A stretch of DNA of 30,696 bases from JBGQDM01 sp041495845 (GTDB taxonomy: Bacteria > Acidobacteriota > Terriglobia > Terriglobales > Acidobacteriaceae), in the NCBI GenBank assembly GCA_041495845.1, contig JBGQDM010000035.1, positions 1-30,696 on the forward strand. The letters run 5' to 3'. Below, piece by piece: positions 1 through 7,335 of the stretch. The position numbers and the translations under genes are program-made. A model generated the notes under the pieces. It did no database searches and was not told the origin of the DNA. It saw only the letters and a list, made by a program, of their open reading frames with translations. Numbering within the stretch: the stretch's first letter is position 1; the number at the start of each line of letters is the position of its first letter.

Positions 1-665
1 GAGGCGTAGGCGTAGATCATCGAGGGGGCAATATTTTCATCGTTCTCCAGCAATCCCTTCTCGAAGGTTTTCAGAGATTTGTGGACGGCAGTGGGCTTGA
101 GAAAAATTTCCGTGGAGCCGCACCAGATGGTGACCAGGCGGCTGGCGCCGGAATTTTTCTTGAAGTCGCGAATGTCCTGACGAAGTTGTTCAGCCAGTTC
201 CCTTTTGTTCTTGCCCTTCTTGACATTGGGGCCGTCGAGCTTTTTGACGTAGTGCCGGTCAAACACGGCTTTCTGCGGGCGCACGGACGATAGAAAGGGT
301 TTGATCTGTTCCAGCAGATAGCGATCAAGGACGCCAGCCTTGGTAGCGGCAGTGAACATGTCGTCTTCGTAGATGTCCCAGCCGGTGAAGACCAGATCTT
401 TCAGGCCGGCGAGGGGAACGAACTTGTTCACTTTTGGGGAGCGCTTGTCGGTGCGCTTGCCCAGGCGGATGGTACCCATCTGGGTGAGCGAGCCAATGGG
501 CTGGGCGAGGTTATGGCGAATGGCTTCCACCCCGGCGACAAAAGTAGTGGCAACCGCGCCCATACCGGGCAGCATGATGCCAAGTTTGCCTTTGGCCGGC
601 TGGATGACAGCGGGAGCGGGGCGGTTGCGGACTTCGATTTTCGCGGACTTGGCGCGGCTTGGCAT
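1..665 (-). CDS. ino1: Inositol-3-phosphate synthase (partial, N-terminal half)
   Basis: The enzyme converts glucose 6-phosphate to 1L-myo-inositol 1-phosphate using NAD+, the first step of inositol and inositol-lipid synthesis in the cytoplasm. The frame is open from the ATG at 665 to the left edge, giving 221 residues without a stop; the C-terminal half lies outside the window. After a basic N-terminus (about 25 residues) comes a Rossmann nucleotide-binding segment with LPGMGAVATT at about residues 32-41, then the family-typical stretch in which a threonine-rich turn is followed by GSLTQMGTIRLGKRT, and a GWDIYEDD motif near residue 95. An AAGGAA ribosome site lies 9 bases before the ATG. 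The gene is transcribed leftwards and nothing upstream is obviously cotranscribed. Family assignment rests on recognising these motifs; the missing half prevents checking the catalytic lysines. Confidence 0.85.
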   Translation of the reverse strand, partial: MPSRAKSAKIEVRNRPAPAVIQPAKGKLGIMLPGMGAVATTFVAGVEAIRHNLAQPIGSLTQMGTIRLGKRTDKRSPKVNKFVPLAGLKDLVFTGWDIYEDDMFTAATKAGVLDRYLLEQIKPFLSSVRPQKAVFDRHYVKKLDGPNVKKGKNKRELAEQLRQDIRDFKKNSGASRLVTIWCGSTEIFLKPTAVHKSLKTFEKGLLENDENIAPSMIYAYA

Positions 666-782
666 GGGGATGGGTTCCTTGAAGAATTATGAAGATGTGT
701 GCAAACGGCTATCTTCTCGTATCAAGGGTCGGGATTGCAAATGAGATTGCCGCGGGCAGATCGCGGAGGGCTGCGTGAAAGC

Positions 783-832
783 AAATCTTAGAGCGCAGGG
801 GACGCAGAGAAAAGCCGCAGAGATCGCGGAGG
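783..832. repeat. Dispersed intergenic repeat, copy 1
   Basis: This 50-base stretch matches 11399-11448 at 41 of 50 positions without gaps, both copies on the plus strand and both in non-coding DNA. It begins AAATCTTA and contains several GCAGAG/GCGGAG units. Similar CGCAGAGG-type intergenic repeats occur in other GC-rich soil bacteria (general knowledge). No transposase is linked to it. Confidence 0.65.
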
Positions 833-854
833 ATGGGCTTCTTGGCCTTCGGGT

Positions 855-1121
855 TCAACTCGAAATAGAGGCTCGGCGGAACTCCCAGATGAAACCGATC
901 AGGAAAACCACGACGACGAGGATCCCAATGAGCGTTCCTGTAAGGAAGATCGGATCCCAGCCGATTTGTTCCTCGTGGGTCAACGTTGCCGCCATAGAGA
1001 CCACAAGGTTCCCCAACATGATAACCAAGGCGGAGACCATGATGACGGCCGCGGCGCCGACTGCCAAGCTCCTAAAGATCACCGCACTAATGTGGCGGCG
1101 CGCCATGCTCCATGATGCCAC
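855..1121 (-). CDS. Small two-helix membrane protein, unknown function
   Basis: An 88-residue frame with two clear hydrophobic segments, at about residues 12-38 and 58-80, joined by a short polar loop (THEEQIGWDP). It is probably an integral inner-membrane protein; no family is recognised. The longest start is a GTG at 1121 preceded by GGCGGG. An ATG at 1106 (residue 6) is the alternative and leaves both helices intact. It lies 54 bases downstream of the RES toxin gene on the same strand, so read-through from the toxin-antitoxin promoter is possible, but nothing links the functions. The coherent two-helix pattern argues against a chance frame, yet without homologues this stays a moderate call. 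Confidence 0.5.
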   Translation of the reverse strand: MASWSMARRHISAVIFRSLAVGAAAVIMVSALVIMLGNLVVSMAATLTHEEQIGWDPIFLTGTLIGILVVVVFLIGFIWEFRRASISS

Positions 1122-1175
1122 AAATCCCGCCTAACGTGAGGCAGTGCAAACTGGGACAGAATGTCCTCCCCCCGG

Positions 1176-1643
1176 TCATGGTCGAACCAGCCGTGGGTCG
1201 AGACGGAGGCGCTGTGGTTCGCCCACAGTGACTCGGCGAAATTCGGGATGACGTGGGTTGAGGAGGACGACATTTTCGTCAGGCAGCAGGGTACTCGGCA
1301 CTCGCAGGGCTACGGAGGAGGCGGCCGCGGCCCAGGCGTCGCCGACCTGCTGTAGGCGGGCGGGGGCTGGATCGGCGCGCCAGTTCCGCGGCAGCAGTTG
1401 GCGATCGATATCCGAAATCAAGCCGGAGTCGAACGTGGCGCGCAAGAGTGCGTAGTGATCGAGGAGTTCTGCGAATTCAAGATGAACCAGCAACTCCAGG
1501 AGCGCCAACGCTTGCGACTCGGCGGTGTAGACCATCGGTGTCCCGGGACGGTTCCATCGCCCGCCGTAAAGGCGCGCGCCTTCGCCGTTGAAAGCGTTCC
1601 GGGCGTTTTTCTTTTTGACAATGCGCCAGACGACGAGGCTCAC
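1176..1643 (-). CDS. RES-domain toxin (NAD+ phosphorylase) of a type II toxin-antitoxin system
   Basis: A 155-residue protein of the RES family. Characterised relatives (for example MbcT of Mycobacterium tuberculosis) destroy cellular NAD+ by phosphorolysis or hydrolysis. The N-terminal family signature is present: R24, then GGRWNRPG at residues 27-34, Y39 and E42 in VYTAES, and E50 in the following helix. The C-terminal half carries LLPDENVVLLNPRHPEF, matching the conserved asparagine and NP-HP region of the family. The start is a GTG whose last two bases form the antitoxin stop (GTGA, 4-base overlap), so translation is coupled to the antitoxin. The length is normal and no key residue looks missing, so the toxin is probably intact. 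Confidence 0.9.
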   Translation of the reverse strand: MSLVVWRIVKKKNARNAFNGEGARLYGGRWNRPGTPMVYTAESQALALLELLVHLEFAELLDHYALLRATFDSGLISDIDRQLLPRNWRADPAPARLQQVGDAWAAAASSVALRVPSTLLPDENVVLLNPRHPEFRRVTVGEPQRLRLDPRLVRP

Positions 1644-2065
1644 GCGAAAACACCGTGCTCCAAGCGGCCGATCAAGTTCTCGACTTCGCGCCCACCGATC
1701 TCGGTGCGGGAATAGTCGAGTGGAAGAGCGTTGCCAAGGGCCTTCTTCGGGGTGGTAAGCCAGCGCGTAGCGGCGGAAGCGTCACCCTCGAAGAGCTCCA
1801 CCGCTTTTTCGAAAATCCAGGATAGGCGAAGCAGGCGTTCGGATTCCCCCGAAGCAAGACGGCCGGCGGCCTTGCGGCGTGCTAAGGTCCGCGCGGGCAG
1901 ATCCAGGAAAGCCGCAATGCGCTCAGTGGCCAATCCGCTGCGGCTGGCAAACGTGGCCAGGGCAGCGAAGGGCAGGCCTTTTTCCACGCGCTGGAGCAGT
2001 TCGCGCGGCTCGCGGGTCTTCAGGCCCAGGCTGCTGCCGGGGGCGCGGGCTGGGGTGGCATGCAT
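1640..2065 (-). CDS. Xre/MbcA/ParS-type antitoxin (DUF2384)
   Basis: The cognate antitoxin of the RES toxin: it blocks the toxin active site and, in this family, represses its own promoter. Residues about 25-65 form a helix-turn-helix-like part (ATFASRSGLATERIAAFLDL). The C-terminal half is the DUF2384/ParS toxin-binding domain, with W near residue 100 followed by LGNALPLDYSRTEIGGREV. The frame can be extended to an ATG at 2095, but that codon lies against a perfect TTGACA -35 box and inside the operator, so the ATG at 2065 (MHATPARAP) is preferred; it gives 141 residues, normal for the family. No Shine-Dalgarno precedes it, and a -10 box sits a few bases upstream, suggesting a leaderless mRNA. 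Confidence 0.88.
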   Translation of the reverse strand: MHATPARAPGSSLGLKTREPRELLQRVEKGLPFAALATFASRSGLATERIAAFLDLPARTLARRKAAGRLASGESERLLRLSWIFEKAVELFEGDASAATRWLTTPKKALGNALPLDYSRTEIGGREVENLIGRLEHGVFA

Positions 2066-2121
2066 GGGGATAATATGGCAGAGATCTGCCATCATGTCAA
2101 GATATCGATGCCACTATGGCA
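2066..2121 (-). promoter_or_regulatory. Toxin-antitoxin promoter with palindromic operators
   Basis: Read on the minus strand, TTGACA (2100-2095) is followed after 17 bases by CATATT (2078-2073), with TATTAT as an overlapping alternative. The spacer and the -10 box are covered by an inverted repeat, ATGGCAGA-2-TCTGCCAT (2075-2092). A second, shorter inverted repeat, TGCCA-3-TGGCA (2109-2121), lies just upstream and shares the ATGGCAG half-site. This is the layout expected for autorepression by the antitoxin. The predicted transcription start falls within one base of the ATG at 2065. Confidence 0.7.
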
Positions 2122-2532
2122 GGAAAGGATACGGCACGTGTCGTTGGGCCCGGAACGTGTTCTCCGGTACCCACGTGGGACAGCCACGCGAATTCATGGG
2201 TCGCATCACTTTCCACTTCCGACCCGGGCGCTAATCCGCGAAATTGTTCTTGAGCGCCGTCATTTCAGCATATGGGGTCGACAACCAACCTCGGTGATGG
2301 AACCGATCTTCCGGTTTAGAAGACATTTGTGATTGGGTGGTTGCAGGATTGCCAACATTCAGGGAATTTTTGCGTTTCACGGTGCCCGGTTCTCCACAGG
2401 GCGAGGCTCGGGCCGCAGGATTTCGTCCCCAGGGGGCAGCACGGTGACAAAGGGGCGAACGACTCAGCCCCCTTCACCGCGTGGACAGAGGAATCCATCC
2501 GGAGTGAGCGCTACTGCCGGCCCGGCAATCCG
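2122..2532. other. Non-coding stretch, nothing recognised
   Basis: About 410 bases between the toxin-antitoxin promoter and a small membrane-protein gene. Open frames of 60-120 codons cross it on both strands, but none has a ribosome site, hydrophobic pattern or recognisable motif. A short palindrome TGCCGG-C-CCGGCA (2515-2527) lies just downstream of the stop of the next gene on the minus strand but has no T-tract. Confidence 0.4.
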
Positions 2533-2760
2533 CTAGGACCGGCGCTTGAGTTGGTCCCGTATCTCGCGCAACTGAATCGCGATGACAAAAACCAAGAGAA
2601 CTACGGCGCCCTCCAGCATGCGGTCACTGCGGCGGTAAAGCTCCATGATGGTGTAACCGGATGTGTTTGCGACCTTCTCCAACAGGGCGAACCCAAGTAA
2701 CAGGAAAGCGCCCAGGAAGAAGAGTCGGGATGCCAACGCTACCATTTTGTCAAGCCCCAT
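2533..2760 (-). CDS. Small two-helix membrane protein, unknown function
   Basis: A 75-residue protein with two hydrophobic helices, at about residues 8-30 and 47-63, and a basic C-terminal tail (QLREIRDQLKRRS). The tail would be cytoplasmic under the positive-inside rule. The ATG at 2760 is preceded by a near-perfect Shine-Dalgarno, GGGAGGAATT, which strongly supports a real gene. It follows the lipoprotein gene on the same strand after 47 bases and may be cotranscribed with it. No family is recognised. Confidence 0.65.
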   Translation of the reverse strand: MGLDKMVALASRLFFLGAFLLLGFALLEKVANTSGYTIMELYRRSDRMLEGAVVLLVFVIAIQLREIRDQLKRRS

Positions 2761-2807
2761 AATTCCTCCCGACCGTCGAGGATCGACGGTAACAACCCTT
2801 CAACCTG

Positions 2808-3107
2808 CTACTTGCGTGGAATGGTGAGCGTCTTTTCATAGATGCGCCCTTTTTCAATGTTGACGAAAACGGCGATGATGGTTTTGTCCGGCTTCTGGAA
2901 CCAGAGGCCGACCCAGCCTGGGACTTGAGGATTTTGAACTACGGCAACGAGCGTGCCGTACTCCTCCGGGATAGCGTCGGAAAATTTTGCAGGCTCAAGC
3001 GCCAAAGGCCCCGTGGAAGTCTGATCTCTGGAATCGAGCTTTTTGCACGAAACCGCAGCCAGACAAACCGCCAAAAGGAACGCCGCGCCGACAGATTTCT
3101 TGAACAT
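2808..3107 (-). CDS. Small lipoprotein, unknown function
   Basis: A 99-residue protein with a signal sequence (basic MFKK, hydrophobic residues 6-19) ending in a lipobox-like AVSC with C21 as the lipidation site. Position -3 is alanine rather than leucine, so the box is slightly atypical. The mature part is about 79 residues, with aromatic and beta-strand-like segments (GWVGLWFQKPDKTIIAVFVNI) and no known domain. An AGAGGGG ribosome site precedes the ATG at 3107. It is probably exported and anchored to the periplasmic face of a membrane, and it may form a two-gene unit with the membrane protein downstream. Confidence 0.7.
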   Translation of the reverse strand: MFKKSVGAAFLLAVCLAAVSCKKLDSRDQTSTGPLALEPAKFSDAIPEEYGTLVAVVQNPQVPGWVGLWFQKPDKTIIAVFVNIEKGRIYEKTLTIPRK

Positions 3108-3571
3108 GTGACCCCTCTTTCTGTCGTTCTGACCCGGACCGGCACGAGATCAAGCAGCGAAATTCTCGTGCCCGCCGGGGCCGGTCGGCATTCTACACCC
3201 GAATCGGTCAAGACGCAGCGGCGGCGGGGCTACGGGCTGGCAGGCATGGCGGGCGGTTGCCGGGCGGGTTGTGCGATGCCCTTGCGTACTATTATCGTTG
3301 CCGACATCCTCGAACAGTGTGCCGTGATGGGAGACTTGCATCACGCCCTGGACGCGGGTGTTCTGACCTGAGCCCATGTACACGCAGAATTGGGGAGGTC
3401 GTGGCCGGGAAAAAGCCAGGCCGCGAATCGGAAGATGAGACTACGATCTTCGACAGCACGGAATAGCGCTGCAGGACGTGGCGGCTGCTGCTTTCCTCTA
3501 CGAAAAAGCTCAGCGGGACGGGCCCGGTGTTCGCTTCAATTTCGCAGCCTAGGAAAAGGGGAAATGTGCTC
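3108..3571. other. Intergenic region between divergent genes, no gene seen
   Basis: About 460 bases separate the leftward lipoprotein gene from the rightward DUF1259 gene. Both promoters must lie here. Frames up to about 96 codons exist but lack ribosome sites and family motifs. No convincing -35/-10 pair was picked out by eye. Confidence 0.4.
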
Positions 3572-4513
3572 ATGCATAGCATCGTTCGTCAAAACCCGTT
3601 AGTCCGAATCCCAACCATTCTTGCGATGGCTTGTCTGCTTTGCGGAACACTTGCCGCGGGACAAACCGCCAGCCCCGCTCCTGCTACTGCTTCTACGAGC
3701 AACTGGAAGCAGGTCGAGGATGCGATGGGCCGTCCCGGGCAAATGCTGCCGGGTGACGTGATCAAGTTTGGCATGCCGCGAACAGACCTTCATGTTGTGC
3801 TCGATGGCATCGAGATCAAGCCGGGACTCGCGTTAGGTTCGTGGGCAGCATTCAAGCGAGACGGCGGCGGAGCCATGGTCATGGGCGACTTGGTTCTCAG
3901 TGAGGATGAGGTCGAACCCGTCATGTTGAAGCTCCAGGAGGGTGGCATCCACGAATCGGCGGTCCATAATCACTTGATTGGCGAATCGCCGCATGTGATG
4001 TACATGCACATCGCCAGTCATGGCGATGCGGTACAGATGGCCAAGGTGATTCACGATGCGGTGGCGTTGACCAAGACGCCCGGTCCGGACACCGCTCCCG
4101 CCGCCCAACCCGCAGCCGACCTGGGCTTTGACCAGAAGCAGGTCGAACAAATTCTCGGGCACCCGGGAAAGATCAATGGTGGAGTGCTCCAGATCGGAGT
4201 GCCGAGAGCCCAAGCAATTACCGACGCGGGGATGACAGTTCCGCCGTCGATGGGCGTGGCGACAGCCTTCAACTTCCAGCCGACCGGCAACGGGAAAGCT
4301 GCGATCACAGGAGATTTCGTGCTGCTTGGGACTGAGGTCAATCCTGTGATCAAAGCGCTGCGGCAGAATGGCATTGCCGTGACCGCGCTGCACAGTCATA
4401 TGCTGATGGAAGAGCCGCGCTTGTTCTTCATGCACTTCTGGGCCAATGACGATGCGGTGAAACTGGCGAAAGGGTTGCGAGCCGCGCTGGACAATACCAA
4501 CTCAGCCAAGTGA
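3572..4513 (+). CDS. Secreted DUF1259 (LppY/LpqO family) protein
   Basis: A 313-residue exported protein. The N-terminus (MHSIVRQ, then a hydrophobic run to about residue 28 ending TLAAGQ) is a signal peptide. Two DUF1259 copies follow: the first at about residues 45-165 and the second at about 185-305. Each has a V..ILG/AMG.PG start, a central GSWAAFKRDG or GVATAFNFQP strand, GDLVL/GDFVL, and an HNHLIGESP or HSHMLMEEP segment followed by MHI/MHFW. These histidine pairs are the conserved mark of the family. The biochemical role is unknown. An AAAAGGGG site lies about 10 bases before the ATG at 3572; an in-frame start 15 codons upstream lacks one. The stop overlaps the chrA start, so the two are translated from one mRNA, hinting at a role around chromate or metal stress (inference). 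Confidence 0.85.
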   Translation: MHSIVRQNPLVRIPTILAMACLLCGTLAAGQTASPAPATASTSNWKQVEDAMGRPGQMLPGDVIKFGMPRTDLHVVLDGIEIKPGLALGSWAAFKRDGGGAMVMGDLVLSEDEVEPVMLKLQEGGIHESAVHNHLIGESPHVMYMHIASHGDAVQMAKVIHDAVALTKTPGPDTAPAAQPAADLGFDQKQVEQILGHPGKINGGVLQIGVPRAQAITDAGMTVPPSMGVATAFNFQPTGNGKAAITGDFVLLGTEVNPVIKALRQNGIAVTALHSHMLMEEPRLFFMHFWANDDAVKLAKGLRAALDNTNSAK

Positions 4514-5688
4514 ATCCGGAATCCAATGCGGCGGGGCAGGCGCCTACGAGAGCGTCGCTGGCGCAATTCGTGGGCTATTTCCTGTGGCTGGGAACGGTGG
4601 GATTCGGCGGACCGATTGCGCTGGCTGGACACATGCAGCAAGACCTGGTGGATGGCCGGGGCTGGGTTCGCAAAGAGGACTACCTGGAGGGGCTGGCGCT
4701 GGCGCAGCTTGCTCCCGGCCCCCTGGCGGCCCAGCTGGCGATTTATCTCGGCTACATTCGCGCGGGTGTACTTGGAGCTACCGCCGTGGCGGTGGCGTTC
4801 GTTGTGCCCTCGTTCTTCATGGTTTTGGGACTCTCGGCAGCCTACGTTCGTTTCGGTGGGCTGCCCTGGATGCAGGGGATGTTTTACGGAATCGGCGCGG
4901 CGGTGATCGGGATCATCGCCCGATCCGCGTTGAAGCTGACCAAGCTCACGCTGGGCAAAGACAAGTTGCTGTGGGGAATCTTCGCGGTTCTGGCAGTCTC
5001 AACCGCATGGACCTCGCGGGAGGTCGTTTGGCTCTTTCTGCTGGGCGGAGTGGCGAATTTGTTGGCGAAGGCTTTTCCCACTCGTTGGCCGGCGAGAAGC
5101 ACGGTGTCGTTACTTTTCGCGCCGGGGTTTTTCGCGCCGGGAACACTCGTGACGCTGGGCGCGGGCGGGATTTTGTTGCAGATCTTTGTTTACTTTGCCA
5201 AGGCAGGATTGTTCGTATTTGGTAGCGGACTCGCCGTCGTGCCATTTCTTTACGGCGGAGTGGTGCAAGGACATCATTGGCTGACCGACCGGCAGTTCGT
5301 CGACGCGGTCGCCGTGGCCATGATCACACCGGGACCGGTGGTCATCACCGTAGCCTTCATCGGCTACCTGGTGGCGGGGGTCGGGGGAGCGACGGCGGCA
5401 GCACTCGGAATATTTTTGCCCGTCTATCTTGTGGTTGTATTGCTGGCACCTTCCTACAAACGGTGGGCCAAGAATCCGCAGTTGAATGCGTTCGTGCGCG
5501 GTGTGACCGCAGCTGCAACCGGCGCAATTGCCGGCGCGGTGATCGTTCTGGCACGACGTTCCGTTTACGATCTCCCCACCATTCTGATTTGTGCGGTTAG
5601 TCTCGCGGTGCTCTTTCGATGGAAAGTTCCGGAGCCGGTGCTGATTGGGTGCGCGGCGGTGGCGGGGTTGGTATTGCACCGTGGGTAG
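4510..5688 (+). CDS. chrA: Chromate transporter, CHR family (two-domain, long-chain type)
   Basis: A 392-residue integral membrane protein with two homologous CHR halves. Half one carries FGGP at residues 32-35, the GHMQQDLVDGRGW segment, then APGPLAAQLAIYLGY at about 68-82. Half two repeats this with VFGSGLAVVPFLYGG near 237, HHWLTDRQFVDAVAVAMITPGP (PGP at about 274-276) and a GY turn. Characterised ChrA proteins expel chromate using the membrane potential; other substrates are possible, because many CHR members are untested. The start is a GTG sharing bases with the upstream stop (GTGA) without its own ribosome site, so expression depends on the DUF1259 gene. The length and both motif sets are complete. 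Confidence 0.9.
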   Translation: MNPESNAAGQAPTRASLAQFVGYFLWLGTVGFGGPIALAGHMQQDLVDGRGWVRKEDYLEGLALAQLAPGPLAAQLAIYLGYIRAGVLGATAVAVAFVVPSFFMVLGLSAAYVRFGGLPWMQGMFYGIGAAVIGIIARSALKLTKLTLGKDKLLWGIFAVLAVSTAWTSREVVWLFLLGGVANLLAKAFPTRWPARSTVSLLFAPGFFAPGTLVTLGAGGILLQIFVYFAKAGLFVFGSGLAVVPFLYGGVVQGHHWLTDRQFVDAVAVAMITPGPVVITVAFIGYLVAGVGGATAAALGIFLPVYLVVVLLAPSYKRWAKNPQLNAFVRGVTAAATGAIAGAVIVLARRSVYDLPTILICAVSLAVLFRWKVPEPVLIGCAAVAGLVLHRG

Positions 5689-5780
5689 GAGCGGACAAGG
5701 GGCCGGAGCGCGCAGTTTGAGTGACGGCGTAGTCGCAACGTAACTCCAGTAGCCGGACAAACCTTAGGGTGTCGGGGCCT

Positions 5781-5818
5781 TGCCACCCACCCTTGCAAAA
5801 AACGCAAGGATGGGGCAC
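5781..5818. repeat. REP-like imperfect hairpin
   Basis: The core stem is CCTTGC-7-GCAAGG with an A-rich loop, flanked by CCACCC on one side and TGGGGCA on the other, which pair imperfectly. Downstream, the 12-mer GGGCCACCCGCC occurs twice (5863-5874 and 5902-5913). The layout resembles intergenic REP-type elements; only one hairpin of this kind is in the window. It could also act as a weak terminator for chrA. Confidence 0.4.
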
Positions 5819-5946
5819 CTTCAGCTTGAACTTGGTTAAGAAAAACCTGGAGATGGAGAGGTGGGCCACCCGCCTCTTGACACCGCCTTCGCTTTTATCG
5901 AGGGCCACCCGCCGAGCAAGCTACAATGTTGGGCTAGAGAGGTCAT

Positions 5947-7116
5947 ATGGAACCTGCCGAGCGAATAGTCACTTTGATTTTGTTGCTTTTCGCAGCTTTA
6001 GTCGCACCCGCAGGTGCGGGTCAAAAGCCAACAAGCGCTGATTCGCCCATTCACCTGATCTCTTGCTCCATCGAGAAGGTGAACCAGTGTCTTGCGCAGG
6101 AATCTGCTTCAGGCTACGTAGCGATTCATATAGCGGCGACCGTCATAGATCGGCCGCGAAGCACGGGGAGCCCTGGATTTGGGCTCGTTAGTAGTGAAGA
6201 TCCAGTACTGGTTACGCGAAAATCTAACGTGCCAAAACGACAGACGGTTGCGATCATTGATGATCTTGCCAAACGCGAGACACAATTGAACCAAGCAGGC
6301 GCTGCCGGAATGCGATTGCTCCCAAACCAAATCGCAGTCTTACGAAGCTGGACTGGCGGCGTTTCGGAAGGCGGATTCGGGGTCGTACGCAGCTCGCCTG
6401 GCGGCGTCTCGGTAGACGGTTACGCGGCCTTGTTCGAAGAGGTGACACCTTCAGCGCGATTTGGATACAGAGTCGTCGACGTGGCCGACAAGGCGGTATC
6501 CGAGAAACTGAAAAGACTAGTATCTGAAGGGTACCGGTCGGTTGCCATAGTGGCGCCGGCGATTCTCGTTATGGAGCGCAGAGCTGAGGACGTGTCGACA
6601 ATTGATGAGTATCGGATACTAAAAGGCGTAGATGCGCAGCATGTTGGTTCCGAGCTGACGAAAGCCACCGTCGATGGATTTCGAGTCGTGACCACTGGGG
6701 CGTCAACCACAGGCCTGCTGACGCTCGTCCTCTTGGAGCATGTTGCCGACGACAAAGGCAAGATTGAATACCAAGTCTTCTCGAGTCATGGTGCACGAGA
6801 GTTGGAGAGGCAGCTGAATGAAACAGCGCAAAGAGGATATTCTCCTGTCTCGGGCGGCATTCTGCCAATTATCACAAGGGAGAGGAATGACCGTGGAATG
6901 ACGACACCGCCTCAAAGGGTCGAGTTAATTGTCGGCAGAACCGGCCCAAAACATACCGCGTTCAAAGTCCTAAACGCGTTTGGTAGGGATCTCCAACCAA
7001 CGCTCGACGCTGCTTTAGGAGATGGTTATGAGTTCGTGGAGTTTGTTGGAGTGATGAACGAGAACTTTGTAATCTTGGGCCATCAGGCGCAATCTTCCGC
7101 GGCGGGCAAAAACTGA
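5947..7116 (+). CDS. Secreted protein with tandem DUF4177-like repeats
   Basis: A 389-residue protein of unknown function. A signal peptide is clear (hydrophobic residues 8-22 ending PAGAG). The rest is made of related units of about 50-75 residues, best seen in the second half. Each begins with a Y/F-(R/Q)-V strand, then an amphipathic helix ending in a GY/GF turn, then a strand ending in a V-L-E/R run. Starts are FGYRVVDV, DEYRILKG, IEYQVFSS and TAFKVLNA; turns are EGYRSV, DGFRVV, RGYSPV and DGYEFV. This pattern resembles DUF4177, a small beta-alpha-beta domain, but is assigned by eye only. GAGAGG precedes the ATG and a TACAAT box lies about 20 bases upstream of that. Codon use is AT-richer than in the neighbours, a possible sign of transfer. 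Confidence 0.7.
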   Translation: MEPAERIVTLILLLFAALVAPAGAGQKPTSADSPIHLISCSIEKVNQCLAQESASGYVAIHIAATVIDRPRSTGSPGFGLVSSEDPVLVTRKSNVPKRQTVAIIDDLAKRETQLNQAGAAGMRLLPNQIAVLRSWTGGVSEGGFGVVRSSPGGVSVDGYAALFEEVTPSARFGYRVVDVADKAVSEKLKRLVSEGYRSVAIVAPAILVMERRAEDVSTIDEYRILKGVDAQHVGSELTKATVDGFRVVTTGASTTGLLTLVLLEHVADDKGKIEYQVFSSHGARELERQLNETAQRGYSPVSGGILPIITRERNDRGMTTPPQRVELIVGRTGPKHTAFKVLNAFGRDLQPTLDAALGDGYEFVEFVGVMNENFVILGHQAQSSAAGKN

Positions 7117-7277
7117 AGTTCGGTGGCGTTGTAGATGGTGACGATAGGCTTAACACAGATAACTGTCGAGAACAGGCGATTTCACTCAGAATCCGGGTCG
7201 CTAGCGAAGTCGCGTGTTCACGGTTACTCGTCCGAGTACTTTCGCCTTACGGCCCCCCTGCTGAGAAGTGCTTGGAT

Positions 7278-7309
7278 GGCGATTTGTCGCCAGCAGTCTT
7301 TGGACTGCT
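7278..7309. terminator. Two back-to-back hairpins between convergent genes
   Basis: GGCGA-TTTG-TCGCC (7278-7291) is followed with no gap by AGCAGTC-TTTG-GACTGCT (7292-7309). Both stems are perfect and both have the same TTTG tetraloop. They lie between the stop of the repeat-protein gene and the stop of the leftward membrane-protein gene. A bidirectional transcription end is the simplest reading, although neither side has a long T-tract. Confidence 0.45.
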
Positions 7310-7335
7310 TTAGGGCGCGCGTCGAGTTGCTGCCC

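Noticed and set aside
373..744. A 123-codon plus-strand frame over the inositol-3-phosphate synthase gene
   Set aside because: Antisense to a clearly recognised enzyme, and basic throughout with no motif.
2065..2095. N-terminal extension of the antitoxin from the ATG at 2095
   Set aside because: That codon sits against a consensus -35 box and overlaps the operator; starting at 2065 gives the usual family length.
2329..2700. A 123-codon plus-strand frame
   Set aside because: It overlaps the small membrane-protein gene on the other strand, which has a near-perfect ribosome site; the frame itself shows no domain or signal.
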